Part shown: in pieces, positions 45,025-56,589 of the stretch | Numbering within the stretch: the first letter of the stretch is position 1 | Layout: the number at the start of each line of letters is the position of its first letter | DNA from: Cristatella mucedo | Taxonomy: Eukaryota; Bryozoa; Phylactolaemata; Cristatellidae | DNA: 64,000 nt | Assembly (NCBI GenBank): GCA_009760855.2 | Contig: WPIO01000008.1 | Span: 5,897,501 to 5,961,500, forward strand | Reading direction: 5' to 3' | Position numbers and translations under genes: made by a program | Notes under the pieces: generated by a model | Database searches by the model: none | What the model was told of the DNA's origin: nothing | The model's input: only the letters and a program-made list of their open reading frames with translations

Positions 45025-45322
45025 GCCAGTCCTAGACTGCGTAACTCGCTTTCGCAATTCTCACCCAACGACATCTACTCTCCAGCTGCCGAACGTGGCA
45101 GATTCTTTCCAGCCGTCGTGAGCTGCTGCGTCAATGCTACGTCACTTCCTCGACTGCCCTCCTGGCTCAGCTATGCTTCTCGCTTCCCTTCTTGCGTGAT
45201 GTGAAGTCTGTTGGCTACCGTGTGCGCACTGAAAGCCGCTTAGGCTTCGTGTGCGCTACATAAAACTCGCCTGCGTAACAGCCCCGTTAGTTAGTCCTTA
45301 TCGCTTTCTGGAGTTACAGACG
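45025..45322 (+). mobile_element. LINE family B, 3' end fragment
   Basis: GTCCTAGACTGCGTAACTCG, CTGCCGAACGTGGCAGATTC, TTTCCAGCCGTCGTGAGCTG, CTTCCTCGACTGCCCTCCTG, and an end GGAGTTACAGACGGAGAG match 60960-61310 block by block. Confidence 0.8.
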
Positions 45323-45647
45323 GAGAGCTATTGCATCGCGAGCACTTTTGCTGCTAATCAAGGAACCGGAGCAGCGCAGCTCAATGACTAAAGCCTCTAA
45401 AAAAACGAGATGGAGCGTCCCAGAATGTTCCCCTGGAAAAAACTCTGGATCTGCACGCTGGAGAATTTCTTTTAAGACATATTTTTGTAGAGCCTGGAGC
45501 CTCCCGATAGTTTCTTCGGATCTAAAGAGAAATAGAAACTGGCTGCCCCTCTGCAGCCATGGTTTGGCCCAGGGGTGAGTGCTGGCCTCAAACGACCGAG
45601 CTCGTTGTCCCGAGGTCTCCTGCGGCATATGCAAAGCGCCTGGATAG

Positions 45648-45845
45648 CCGTGATGGCACACTGGGTAAGGCGGTTGCTTTCAAGACCTCGGTCCCGAGGT
45701 CGTGGGTTCGATTCCTGTGGTGGACGATCCTTTATCGCCACTGCAAGCGGCGCGATAGCCATAAAGGCTCTTCTGTCGCTATACAAAAAGAGGCTGTTTA
45801 AGCAGCTAGGATTTATTTATTTATTTATTTTTATTTATTTATTTA
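45648..45845 (+). mobile_element. SINE-2 copy with a (TTTA)n end
   Basis: GATGGCACACTGGGTAAGGC (A-box region) and GGTTCGATTCCTGTGG (B box) are followed by the body GACGATCCTTTATCGCCACT, GATAGCCATAAAGGCTCTTC, and AAAAAGAGGCTGTTTAAGCA, then a TTTA/ATTT repeat. The most complete SINE-2 here. A further tail-like piece (AAGTTCTCCTATGGCGCTAT) follows at 45844-45872. Confidence 0.85.
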
Positions 45846-46137
45846 AGTTCTCCTATGGCGCTATACAAATAAATATATAAATAATTGACATATATATGCA
45901 TACAAATAAAAAATATATATATATAAATCAAAAAATATATATACATATGTATGCAGTTGGAGAGCCTACAGCTGCGCACCGAAGGCACAACGTTCCACAC
46001 GCTTACAAAGTAACATACCCAGAAAAACGCTTCGGAGAAACGCTTCAGACATGCATGAGAAGGACCAGGCATGCCTCTTTAGATGCGTCTAGAAATAATT
46101 ACCTCTTTAATCTCTCCAAAAATTTAATCAGCCTCTT

Positions 46138-46430
46138 TTAGAAAAGTGCACGCCCCATCTCCGTAGACCAACTCCGAACGTGTGCCGCGAATGCTGCAGC
46201 ACCACTCCAACGTCACGCAGAGGGACATTGTCAAGGTCATCTTGCGGGCTAGAGAAGCAAAAGATTAATGCACCGAGGCTAGCGGACAAAATATCGAACG
46301 AAGCTGGCATTCGACTATTTAACAAAAACGCAAGCTGCCAGCATGAGCAGGAGTCGCCAAAGCGAATTACCTTAAAACGCGCGCAAACAGCGTCGCGTAA
46401 CTTTCCGCCGGTAGTCGCGCGCTCGTCGTC
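46138..46430 (-). other. Possible spliced C-terminal exon (weak)
   Basis: On the minus strand TTTTGCTTCTCTAG|C at about 46247 looks like a splice acceptor and is followed by PQDDLDNVPLRDVGVVLQHS and RHTFGVGLRRWGVHFSKRG up to a TGA at 46128-46130. A donor-like AAG|GTAATT lies near 46372, but joining it in the most natural frame gives a stop. The end of the peptide may also overlap a decayed SINE-2 end. I list it only as a place to look. Confidence 0.2.
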
Positions 46431-46465
46431 TTCCGTCGCAAGGCTGGGTGGGGGCACCTACGGGA

Positions 46466-46505
46466 AACCGCCGCCGCCGCAGCCGCAGCCGCAGCCGCCG
46501 CCGCA

Positions 46506-46540
<35 letters not shown>

Positions 46541-46572
46541 AGCCGCCGCCGCCGCCGCAGCCGCCGCCGCCA
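46466..46572. repeat. CCG/CAG trinucleotide tract
   Basis: A run of CCG with interspersed CAG triplets gives Pro/Gln on the plus strand and Arg on the minus strand. No gene model containing it could be supported. Confidence 0.95.
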
Positions 46573-47034
46573 GTCAACAGGCAACGGAGCAACCCCGGCG
46601 GCGGCGGCCTTAGGACGTTGGCGGCGGTCTTAGGACGTTAGCGGCAGCTCGCGATAAGAGTAAATTTGATTTCTCGATTGTGCTGGCTTTGATTAAAGCG
46701 AAAGTCTTCTGGCGGTCGGGTCATCCGCCGTTCAACGGCAAGACGTATCGCTGTTTACACCCCATTCACCCGTGCCAGTTACGTCAACTGGCTCGGGGTC
46801 CATGTCGCATTCAAAGAAAAGCCCGACTGCAGCCCAAGCTTCCGAAATTAGCGCCCGATGAAAAAATTAGCCGCTGAGACAAATATATCGCCGCCAGCGG
46901 CAATGGTGGCCGTGGTGGTTGCGGGCCCAACCGTGTTTTTGTAACCATTGCGTCTCTTGGAAGACAGCAAAGGGAAGCCTGCGATGCCGATGCGTCGTAA
47001 ACATGGGTGGGACCTGCTAATTCAGTTAAGAAAG

Positions 47035-47037
47035 ACG

Positions 47038-47117
<80 letters not shown>

Positions 47118-47214
47118 GGGCGAGAGAGAGGGACAGAGAGGACGAGAGAGATGACGAGAGAGCGAGAGAGGGAGATATGAAGAGAAAGTGAAAGAGAGAG
47201 AGAGAGATTGAGAA

Positions 47215-47260
<46 letters not shown>

Positions 47261-47424
47261 AGAGAGAAAGAGAGAAATAGAGATGGAGAGAAATAGAGAT
47301 GGAGAGAAAGAGAGAGATGGAGAGAGAGAGAACGAGAGAGATGGAGAGAGAGAGAGAGAGAGGTGGAGGAGAGAGAGAGAGAGAGAGATGGAGGAGAGAG
47401 AGATGGAGGAAAGAGAGATGAAGG

Positions 47425-47520
<96 letters not shown>

Positions 47521-47573
47521 GAGAGAGAGATGGAGAGACAAGAAAGAGATGGAACGAGAGAGAGAGAGAGAGA
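47035..47573. repeat. 540-bp GA-rich purine array
   Basis: A nearly all-purine strand for over 500 bp has pure (AG)n sections at about 47045-47100, 47217-47257 and 47427-47514, separated by GGAG, GATGGAG and AAATAGAGATGGAGAG variants. The long Arg-Glu and Ser-Leu frames on the two strands are artefacts. Confidence 0.98.
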
Positions 47574-47579
47574 AGGCGG

Positions 47580-50090
47580 GCGATTGGCCGCAGTCACCGA
47601 CGAAGCCAAGTCCGGTGCACACGAATGTACGCCCGCATCGACCTTGCAAGTTGGCTTTGAATTGAGGACGCATCATCTGTGTTTTTGCCTCTTTTCTGCG
47701 CATCAGAGTTTATCATGCGAATAGCAGCTGAGTTTGGCTCATTTCCGTGAAATCGAAGGGTCTACTGCCGGTCGCCGCTTCCGATATGTTGCAAGCACTT
47801 TCTCGACTAGCGGGTGCTACGCGCGTTGAAGACGAGGAATGCGAATGCATTTTGGCCAAATATCGGCCCCTGCAGCTTAAATCCCAATAAGTCAGAATAA
47901 GTTCCAATCCAACCGGAAGCATTTACTTCAACAAGCCGCTAGTGATTCGCTCTCCACCCGCGAGTAGCGCAGCGGCGCGTCGTCTGGTGCTCGTCCTCCG
48001 CCAACTGCGTCTAAAATAAGCGTGCGCTCCAACCAGCGGTTAAAGTAGTGTCAGCCTCTTTGCGACCAAACTCGCTGCGGAGCGCATGTCCCCAGTAGAC
48101 GCCACAAACCTGTTGTGGAAGCTGCTGGCTACCGTAGACCTACTTGTCTTTGTCTCCCGTCATGCTTCACGCCGGTCGGTCTCTTCTCTAAGCATCCTGT
48201 GCAATCTAGGTCTAGTGAATCATGGGATTCGCAAGTTCGCAACTTCCTAACTGCATGCCAAACTATTTCTTTGAGTTGATCCTCGTGACGATTTTTATTT
48301 CGTACTGCTGAGGGTACCAATTTGAATTCTCGCACCGCCGACTGACAAGCTGCGCCATCTAGCGACCCGACAGCAGCGCCACGGAAAGATCCAGTTAGTT
48401 TGCTGCCTTGTCACTTCCGATGCCGCAATCGCTTCAAGGGGGCGCCTGGGTGTGAATAAAAAATAGAGCGAGAGAAATTACTGAATGCAAATCCCGCGGT
48501 CAGAATTTGAACCCGAGACCGCGGAGCCACTACTACGCGGCAGCGTCTGCTCGAGACCGCTCGTTATCAATACTTTCGACAGCGCTCTGCCGTCAAGGTG
48601 GCTGTCCTTAGCCAAACTCGGCATGCACGGTGTGCAAGTGAATAAGTTCCTGCTGAGTAAAGAGCAGCGCTGGTCATTCAACTCACAGCTAGCTCAGCAA
48701 AATTTAGAACTCCGTAGGCACGAGCCGCAGACGGGAGGTCGACGAGGCCTGAGCGACCATAACCGGAAGTAAGACCTCGCGTCCAAGGCGGCGCTGCCAT
48801 TGCGCTCAAGCTGCTCGCATCCGCCTTTGCTTACGACGCAGGGTGTAAATGCTCGACAATTCGAAAGCCGTTGGGTCCTCTGAACTCACGCGGGCACGAG
48901 TCGCTTCCGGCAGAAGTCTCTGCCGAAGAACAGCGAGCCCATTCATTAAATTTTGTACTCCTGTACGAGATCGGCCAGCCGCGGGGCCATTAGCTTCCGC
49001 GTGGGCTCCTGGGATTAGTAAAAACAGCCACGCCGTCCATACGATCTTCTGACGTGTGCAACTGGTCGCCCACGTAAGAGCAAAACAGGTGCAGTTCCTG
49101 TCGAGCTTCGAGACGAAAAGCCTTGAGGCTTTGAGTGACTCACAGGAAACTCCCTAAGCACACTACGTTCGCAGTGTCGTTTAATGACTAGCAGGTTCGC
49201 GTATGTTAAAAATATTCCTCCGTCGTCCCGTACTGTTCCTCCGAAATAGCATCCGGTAACACGAACGCGTATGACCCGGGACACAACCGGAGGCGGCATC
49301 TCTAAGGGCACCGACCAAGAGCGGATGTGAACTGCCTAGTGAGCCATGAGTGGTTTAACTTAGATTAACCGGAAGTGAGCGAAATGCTATCGGATGGGGG
49401 TCAGCAATGCATTGCGACCGCTGCTGCATACACGAACTCGCCGTATTTAGTGAATTTCGAAATTATTTCATTTTTAAGGCTTCGCACCTCCACTCGGTTC
49501 ACTCGACATTTTCGCGATCTCCGACGAACGAAAGGTAAAACTTATTCTTTGCAGATTCGACGCGAGACTTAAGTCACGTGACCACTGTCGGAGCAGGAGC
49601 GCACGCGCGCTGCTCGAGCGCACGTAACATCACTGACAATGGGCAGATCCAGTGGCGAGATTGCGCGCTCTTTACCGTGCGATACTTATTTACTCTGAAT
49701 GGGCCCAAGTTCCGCACGGAGCTTTCCTTCGCTCGCTTTCGTTCGCTGTCGCGCTCCTCCTTGACTCGCAGCTGCACTTCGCCGTCCCGGCGCAGGAGCA
49801 CCTCTGGAAGCGACGCTGCAAACCCCCCCCCCCGCGAAGCTGAATCGATCCTCGCGAAGAGAAGCCGGCTGCTCGGCCGACCCGAACGCTTCGCCCGGCT
49901 GTACGATGGGTCGGTACCGAGCGCCAGCCTCCAGCCAGCGCCAGGCGCGTGGGCGGCGGCGCAGCCACGCACCATCGAGGCTCGAGGGCGCCAAGACTGA
50001 GCCAGGGAAGGGAGAGCGCACCACGACCCCTGGCGAGCCGCCGCCAACGATCGCAGGCCGGACGCTTAGAACGCGCGAAGAGAAGGAAAC
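47580..50090. other. Intergenic; one tRNA-like trace near 48485-48555
   Basis: On the minus strand around 48505 the string CCGCGGTCTCGGGTTCAAAT resembles a tRNA or SINE B box, but no SINE-1 or SINE-2 body adjoins it. From 49570 the DNA becomes CpG-rich, and long Arg/Ala/Ser frames on both strands (49574-50047, 49686-50355) are read as compositional. Confidence 0.4.
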
Positions 50091-50095
50091 GCGCT

Positions 50096-50221
50096 GGGTT
50101 GGTCCAGCGGTTAAGGTGCTCGCCCCGACCAAGGTCTTGCCATGGTCGTGGGCTCGAGCCCCGCGGCAGATGTGAAGCGCCTGAATACAGATTAAGTTCT
50201 CTTGGGGTGCTATACCAACGA
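50096..50221 (+). mobile_element. SINE-1 copy
   Basis: GGTTGGTCCAGCGGTTAAGG, TGCTCGCCCCGACCAAGGTC, TCGTGGGCTCGAGCCCCGCG, then tail GTGAAGCGCCTGAATACAGA, TTCTCTTGGGGTGCTATACC. Good reference copy for the family. It lies inside long GC-rich open frames, which speaks against those being genes. Confidence 0.88.
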
Positions 50222-50224
50222 ATT

Positions 50225-51230
50225 ACATGAAGGCGCTTCGCTGCTGGCTGCGCCGTACGCCCGTAGCCAAGCGGCACGGCGGCGTACTGATTGGTGCAAG
50301 GCCCGCGCGCCGTGCGCCGTTCTCGCGGCAGAGCGAGATGGCAGATGTGACGCACCTGAATGCGACGACGGCGCGGAGCATCCCTCGTGCGAACGCGGGC
50401 GCAGTACGAGCGTCCATACCGCCGTCACCTGCGTACCGGCGCTTCCTCGCCGCCGCGCCGCCGCCGCGCCGCCGCCGCCGCCGCCGCCGCCACGGCACCG
50501 CAACCTCGAAACTTGGCAACCGCCGCGCGCCGTGGAGCGCTACAACTGCCCGCCCCACCGCCCACCCGCCCGCGGATCGCTTGGGCGGGCGCGGCGGCAG
50601 CGCCGCTCGCCACGAGTCATTGTTCCTCGCCAAAGCACGACGTGGCGTTCACGCCAGCGACAGTGGAAGTAAGCGGAAGCACGCGACGCGTCGAGCGCGC
50701 GCCTCCACGGCTCGCTTGTGCGGCGCCCGCGGATCGGCGGGCGGTGCAGGCGTCAGCGCCCGCACGGGCGCGGCAGAGGCCTCGTTTGGAGGAGCTCGCA
50801 CGTTGACTACTAAAAGGAGAGAGGCAGGCAGCTAGACAGATAGAGCGAACCAGAAGGAAACCAACGCGGCGAAGCTCCGCGGGCGCGACGCTTCAGACGA
50901 CGGCTAGCGCTCGACGACGAGCGCTCAAGGTTGTTTTTGACGGCTCAGGCCATTGCCGATGCGCGGTCGTCCAGCGATCGCACTGACGCGTTCACGGAGG
51001 TCGCTTTAAGTGCCACTTACCGGCTGCCCGCTCGTGATGGCGAGAGCGTTTTCGACTCTCAGAGGAAAGTCGCCGCTCTCACGGCCCGCCGCTGCCGAAG
51101 CCAATCGAATTAGTTTGTTGTTGTCTTCCAAAACTTCGGCGCACGCGCGCAGGCGCGCCGAAGTTGGGGAGCGCCCGCTCTTCCGGCTCACGTCGCCAAA
51201 TTATCGTACGATTGCAGCGACACGCTTGTA
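50225..51230. other. CpG-rich island without a recognised gene
   Basis: It contains a CCG run at about 50455-50492 and extended open frames on both strands (50227-50835 plus, 50223-50633 minus). No signal peptide, domain or splice-supported exon was found. An 11-bp inverted repeat (AACTTCGGCGC / GCGCCGAAGTT) lies at 51132-51165. Confidence 0.4.
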
Positions 51231-51825
51231 AATGCCACTGTGCTTTTTTCCAGCACACCAATTTTTACACAACCTACGTGAGCATATGTAAGTAAGTAAG
51301 TGCGCACGCTTCGCGCTGAAGAGTGTTTTCCTTCGACCGTTCACTGGACTCGCTCCGTCGCAGCTTTCACCCACGAATCTTCTTACACCGGCGTCGGCGA
51401 TGGTACAGAGCGCGAAATTCCCTAAGTGGAAATCGTCGCGCAAAGACGCGTCTTTTCATTACTCTACGCATCGTTACCGGAAGACGAGACGCGACGAAAC
51501 GGTAGCATTCCTGTTGAAGCTGCGTCTACACTGACGAACGCTGGCACTCGAGACACGCGAGAACTCTGGTGTCGTGCACATCGCTCAGGGCTGAAGGCGC
51601 TCGCGGCACGGCCGTGCCGCCGCGGCGGTGGCGCGGCCTGCACTGGGCACAGCCTGAACGCTAGCCGCGCCGGCTAACCCCTTCGGTTCGACAAGTGCGC
51701 ATTCAACGAGGTATCGAAAATGGACGCTGCCGCGTTAAATAAGTCTCGTTGTGTTCATTCAAGCTCGTTCAATTGTTAAAAAAGGTTGATACTGTTCATA
51801 CTACCACTGAACACGTGTTCGTGCC

Positions 51826-51910
51826 TCTTGTACAGCAACTGTAAAGTGCCTAGAAAGAGATTGAATTCCAAGAGGGGTGCTATACCATTGTATTATTATT
51901 ATTATTATTA
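51826..51910 (+). mobile_element. LINE family A tail
   Basis: TTGTACAGCAACTGTAAAGT, GCCTAGAAAGAGATTGAATT, GGGGTGCTATACC, then (ATT)n. Shows features between LINE-A and SINE-1 tails. Confidence 0.8.
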
Positions 51911-51919
51911 ATATAAATC

Positions 51920-53275
51920 CTGCTTTTTTCGGCATTGACGGATCGACCAGACTCGTCTCGCTGACCTATGAACTGGTCGCCTGCATGCTACTGATTTTTT
52001 GGGTACCATATCGGCTCTTAGCTGAATTACACGTCCTGCTCAGCAGTGTGGTTACTAGGATAGGAAGGATGTCTAAAGCTCTTTTTACAGGCAAGGAGTG
52101 TGACCAACTTGCAGCGTCTGGGGTTTTGAGTAAAATTAGCATTTGATGAGGATGCTTGACTGGCTTCTCAGCAAGCGGACGTATCCCAAAAATCTCAAGG
52201 CAGTGCGTCAATATAAAGTGGGTCTGATTGCACAAGTCTGTGGTCAGGACAGTGATACTTTGAAATTTTTGGTTTTGCTGTTAGGCACGGTGCGGACGCC
52301 AGCTTCACACGTAGCACCTGTAGCATGCATCGTCCGCTACCCGAATTAATGAGCGTTAGGCAAGCAAAATACTTTTGATTAGTAATCATACAAGTGTCAC
52401 AGTGCAGGTGCCCTACATAAATGTTTCAGCTATGTTCTGGCATATTAAGAAAAAGCGAATAGCTATATTTGACATTTGACACGGACTCAAGAGTTGATAT
52501 TTGACCTGAACCCAGAAAATACAATCTGCTACGTATATCGCGGACAATTTATCAAGAGTACATTTCTACGTGCGTCGCGGACAATGTAATATGAAGAGTG
52601 AAGTGTTTTGTGAGAGCGTCTGTTAAAATGTGCGAGGCCTACAAAGCATACTCTAACGAGCCTTTCGAGAATCAAAACAAGTCCTCATTTCACATGCGAA
52701 GACTGCGAGAGATCTCTTGAAGTTCAGGTGAACAACTGCTGCTCAGTAGATTAGATTTCTTGGACACTACTAGGTAGCGCATGGCACATCATTCTATAAT
52801 TCTGATATTTATATGAGCTAGTGCCGGGAAGAAGAGAGAGAAGTGAAGTCTGCTATCGAAAGAATTCGGCCACCAGACTGATGGACCAGTCAAGCAACTG
52901 CAACTTCTGTACGGCGGACCCTACCAAACGCCCAAGTGGCCGGAGCGCGCTTCCCACCACGTATCCGCGCATGCTATCATCCATCCTTCGCCCGGATGTA
53001 GTAGGCAGCCCAGAACTACCTGTCCCTGACCCCTTCCCAGCGTCCTTGACCCATTTCCTCCATCCCTGACCACTTCGGAGAGAGACGAGCCAGGCTTCAG
53101 GAGAGCGCGGCAGGTCAGACAGCGAGGACCTTGCAGCAGCAGATCCAGGCTCCCATTTCAGGGATGAGGCGGAGGAGAGAAAGTCGTATCTCTCCAGCTA
53201 GGAAGATCTCAACAATCTTACGTCGGTCTAACATTGTCAAATGCTGAGAGCTTTCGAAATAAAAACTTTTTGACG
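51920..53275. other. Intergenic stretch, no gene recognised
   Basis: Ordinary sequence. Frames at 51877-52349 and 52821-53069 show no domain. Confidence 0.45.
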
Positions 53276-53279
53276 GAAG

Positions 53280-54320
53280 TGCGAAAGACGCAGATCAGAG
53301 AGAGCGTCAGCAACTTTTTTCAACTTCTTCAGTGGGCCCGATTGGCTGTGCTTCTGTAACAATATGGCCGACATATTCGAGGCCACAGGAATCGCCCGTA
53401 ACCCAAGTGAGTGGCGTTTGTTCATAGACAGCTCATCCAGGAGCCTCAAGACCAATGCTGTTTCATAACGGTAACAATTGTTTGTATTTCCATACGGTTC
53501 ACTCTGAGTATCTTAAATTGGGCCGTGCCACTAGTGTCGAGCTGTTGAGGAGTGCCGTGAAGTATGCTGGAATAAAGCTGGGAGGCCATCGGAGACTTCG
53601 AAATGGTGTCACTCCTGATTGGCCTCCACGGCGTTTAACAAAGCTTCCTTGCTTTCCTTTCCATTGAGAATTACGCCAGAAAATTACGGCATGAATTATC
53701 ATGAAAGTCTTATGTAGGGAAAAACATCAGGTTGAAGCCGCAGGTCATACCCTCGCAAGGCGCCGATGCTTCCACTGCACATTAAGATAGGCCTTATCGA
53801 CCCATTTTATTGTTCACAGCTCTTGACAACAATTCAGAAGCTGTCAAGTTTCTCCAGCATGTCTTTCCATTGCTTTCGAAGGCACAGGCACAGGTCAAAG
53901 GTCGAAAGCGCCGATCAAAGCTGGTATCGTCATTGGACCGCAGCTAAAAATCAGAGCGTGCCGACTTTGCAAAGCTAAACTTGGCGGAGAAAGCGGCTCG
54001 GAGCTGTTTCATTGCCGTGGTTGGCGGCTTTTTTTGGTAATCAAAGTCTGAAAACTATGAGCACCTAGTTCAGGGTCTCATAAAGAGCTATTCCAAAATG
54101 GTATGTAGACTGTCCCCCAAAGTACTGGAATTCGACGGCCATCTTGACAAATTCAGGCAGCATTCGGGGCTCAAGTATTCTGGGGGAGCAAAGCGTGCGC
54201 TTTCACCAGGACTTACTGGTCATTGGACGTCGTCACCAAAGACAGTATGACGTAAAAAGCATAATGGGGAATATGCTGGGGGCGTCTATGAGAATATGAT
54301 TTGCAGTACAACCGCAATGC
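53280..54320 (+). pseudogene. Decayed mobile-element-type gene with RFHQD motif
   Basis: Reading across shifting frames gives a consistent set of motifs. MADIFEATGIARNPSEWRLF with IDSSSRSLK begins at 53364. HNGN then leads into a degenerate central part, TKLPCFP lies at about 53635-53655, MLPLHIKIGLIDPF starts at 53766, and EAVKFLQHVFPLLSKAQ follows near 53840. CRLSPKVLEF with HLDKFRQHSG lies at about 54105-54160, and RFHQD at 54198-54212 is followed by RRHQRQYDV and IMGNML. These motifs, in this order, belong to a multi-copy protein family that I know from insect, cnidarian and other invertebrate genomes and that behaves like a mobile element, though I cannot name its superfamily. Many stops and frameshifts show that it is dead. 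Confidence 0.7.
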
Positions 54321-54329
54321 TTGAACATC

Positions 54330-55145
54330 TACTCCTTTCTGTACCCTTTTGAGTGATCATGTTCTTGTATGACTTCAGAGTAAATAATGCCAATTTTGAC
54401 TCACTAGCTGTTATTTCTGACTAAAGGGGAATAACAAGACAAGACACGAGTTTTTCAGCTTTCTCATTGGAGAAGGGTTAATTTCATAGCAATCGCTGTC
54501 TCGGTCACATAAGCAAAGTTTTCAGAAAATAATTGTCACTTTCCACACTGCTGAGGTCTAAGCAATTGGGAAATAACCATTACTACCTGCAGACAAAAGA
54601 ATTGTGCAGCACACCATTCGTGGTTATTGAGCTAATTTTAAATACCACCCAAATGGCTATGACCGCTCTTAAAACTTCCGGCGCCAGTCAGGTCGGCCAC
54701 TCCAGTCAGCCAGCCGGTCACGTGACCCACAGTCCTCATTAGCTGGCCGCTCACCGAACGCTATCACGTTTCCCGTCGCCGCCGGTTTGCGCGAGCGGAG
54801 GCGCAACGAAGCCCGGAAGCCGAGCGATCGCTAATCGATTCAGGCGAACGACCGCAGAAGGACCGAGCCGGAAGCGAAATTGGCGTAACCAGCAGCACAT
54901 CTGCTGCCTCTTAAACCGGCCCACGGCTAGCAGCAGCAGCAACAGCGATCGCCTCCGCCGCCTCGGCTGCTGCAGCGCCAGTGTGACTCAGAGCGGAAGC
55001 GGGAGCGTCATCGGCAGCGGCTCGGGTGGCGGTCAAATCCGCCGAAAGTGCCCGTGCGGCGAAGTAAACGGCGGCTCGTCGTCTTCAATTATCCGTCGCC
55101 CCCCCCCCCCCGCCCCAGCTCGCCCCTCCCCTTCGAAGTGCCCGC
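54330..55145. other. Upstream flank of the propeller gene
   Basis: Ordinary at first, CpG-rich from about 54740, with a C run near 55100-55111. It likely contains regulatory DNA of the gene at 55259. No exon is recognised. Confidence 0.4.
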
Positions 55146-55148
55146 TAG

Positions 55149-55174
55149 TATAAATGCGCCGCCTGCCGCCGTCA
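55149..55174 (+). promoter_or_regulatory. Putative core promoter: TATA box and initiator
   Basis: TATAAA at 55149-55154 is followed by TCAGAC at 55172-55177, with the initiator A at 55174, 25 bp downstream of the TATA start. The ATG lies about 85 bp further on. Position and spacing suit a TATA-type promoter. Transcription start not proven. Confidence 0.55.
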
Positions 55175-55258
55175 GACTTCATACCGCCGCTTGCCCCGTC
55201 GAGGTGTTCAAAGTCAGAGGGCTTTCTTTGACGACCCTTGCGGACCGACGCGACAGAC

Positions 55259-56589
55259 ATGCTGCTGCTTTCGAGAACAGCGTCCGACTCTTTCCTCCTC
55301 GCCGCCGCCTCCGCCGTCACCGCCGCTCTGCTGCTGCTGCTGGCCACCGACGGCGCCTCAGCGTCGTCGCTCGGTTTCTTCTCGAGGCCGCCGACGGTAC
55401 GTGCGCGCGCTTGAACGCCGCGCGCCGTCTCGCCACGCGCTCGCCGGCAGCGGCGTCTCAACGATTTATCGTTTATCGCTTCGTGTCGCGCTAATATTTA
55501 ACCTTTTTCGTTGCTCCTCTCACGCCGCAGGAATCCAACGACGAGGTCGCTCTTGCCGCTGCCCTATCGGAGCCGCAACTGCAGCCTGACGCACTAGCCG
55601 CCACCGCCGCCGCGAGCGGCGACGCGCCTGCCGCTGACGCGCTGCTTCTAGGACATCTGGAGCAGCCGAACGTGGTCGGCGTGGCCGCTCACCCGACCGC
55701 CGCCGGCAAGGTCCTCTACGCCGACGAGACGTCCGTCTACGAGCTGGACGCGGCGACTGGCGTCAGCCGGCGTCTCGCCGGCGCCGCAACGTCGGGCCTG
55801 CTCGCCGCTCGCCGCCCCGTCGACGGCCGCGGCCTGCTGGCGCGCTTCGTCTACATCACCAAGCTGGTCGTGCGCGGCAGCCGCGTGTTCGTGTTCGATA
55901 ACGACCGCCTGCGCGAGCTCGGCGCGCGCACGCTCGCCGTACGCACGCTGGCGAAGCTGCCGGCCGAGCCGCGCGGCCCCGTCACCGGCACGGTCGCGTG
56001 GGACGCTTCGTGCGTCTACTGGTTCGGCACGGCCGCGGCGGCGGGACACGCCGTGATGCGAATGAGCCTCGCTTCGCAGCGGCCGCCGTCGCAGCCGTCG
56101 GGCGCCACCGCCGCCGCCGAGCTCGTCGCTGTCGGTGGCTCGCCGGTCGCCTACGCCGACATAACCGCCGACGGCCGGTACCTGCTGCTGTCCGACATGG
56201 AGGCGAACGCCGTGCAACGAGTGGACCTGACTGGCGGCGACGGCGGCGCGGCGAGCGTTCGCTCGTCGCCGTCCCAGTCGTCGTCGTCTGACGCCGACGG
56301 CGACGCATTCGCTCCCGGGCCGGTGGCTACGCGGCGAAACGGCGACATATTGGTCGTGAACAGCGAGCAAAAGACGGTCGAGCTCGTGCGCTGCGCTAAA
56401 GACGAGCGCGGCGCCGCCGACGACGACGACGATGACACGAAGTGCGCGGTGAGGCGCACAATCGAAGGGCTCGACAATCCGCAGGATGTCGCCATTAGCG
56501 TCGATGACGAGTTCGCCTTCGTCCTGGACTCAGCGTTCCACGCACGACTGCCCACGTACAGTTACTCCATCAAGCGCGTGCAACTTTGA
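55259..56589 (+). CDS. Secreted beta-propeller-like protein, two exons, 398 residues
   Basis: Exon 1 is 55259-55396 and exon 2 is 55531-56589. The donor CCGACG|GTACGT and acceptor TCACGCCGCAG|GAATCC enclose a 134-bp intron and join in phase 0. Exon 1 encodes a signal peptide whose core is AAASAVTAALLLLLATDGAS (residues 15-34). Exon 2 starts with an Ala-rich linker, then repeated strand-like units each joining a Val/Leu/Tyr stretch to a turn: KVLYADETSVYELDAATG, AWDASCVYWFGTA, YLLLSDMEANAVQRVDLTGG, GDILVVNSEQKTVELVRC and LDNPQDVAISVDDEFAFVLD. The last is typical of NHL/SMP-30/YncE-type propeller blades. Low-complexity Ser/Asp and Asp-only loops interrupt the blades. The ATG has G at -3. A 3' AATAAA lies at 57108-57113, about 520 bp past the stop. 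The exact family and ligand are unknown; four to six blades are visible. Confidence 0.82.

Noticed and set aside
47022-47703. Open frames of up to 225 codons rich in Ser-Leu or Arg-Glu on both strands
   Set aside because: They translate the GA dinucleotide array and have no other content.
49574-50835. Long overlapping frames (157, 221, 202 codons) on both strands
   Set aside because: The region is CpG-rich, several frames are open at once, a SINE-1 copy lies inside them, and the peptides are Arg/Ala/Pro-rich without domains.
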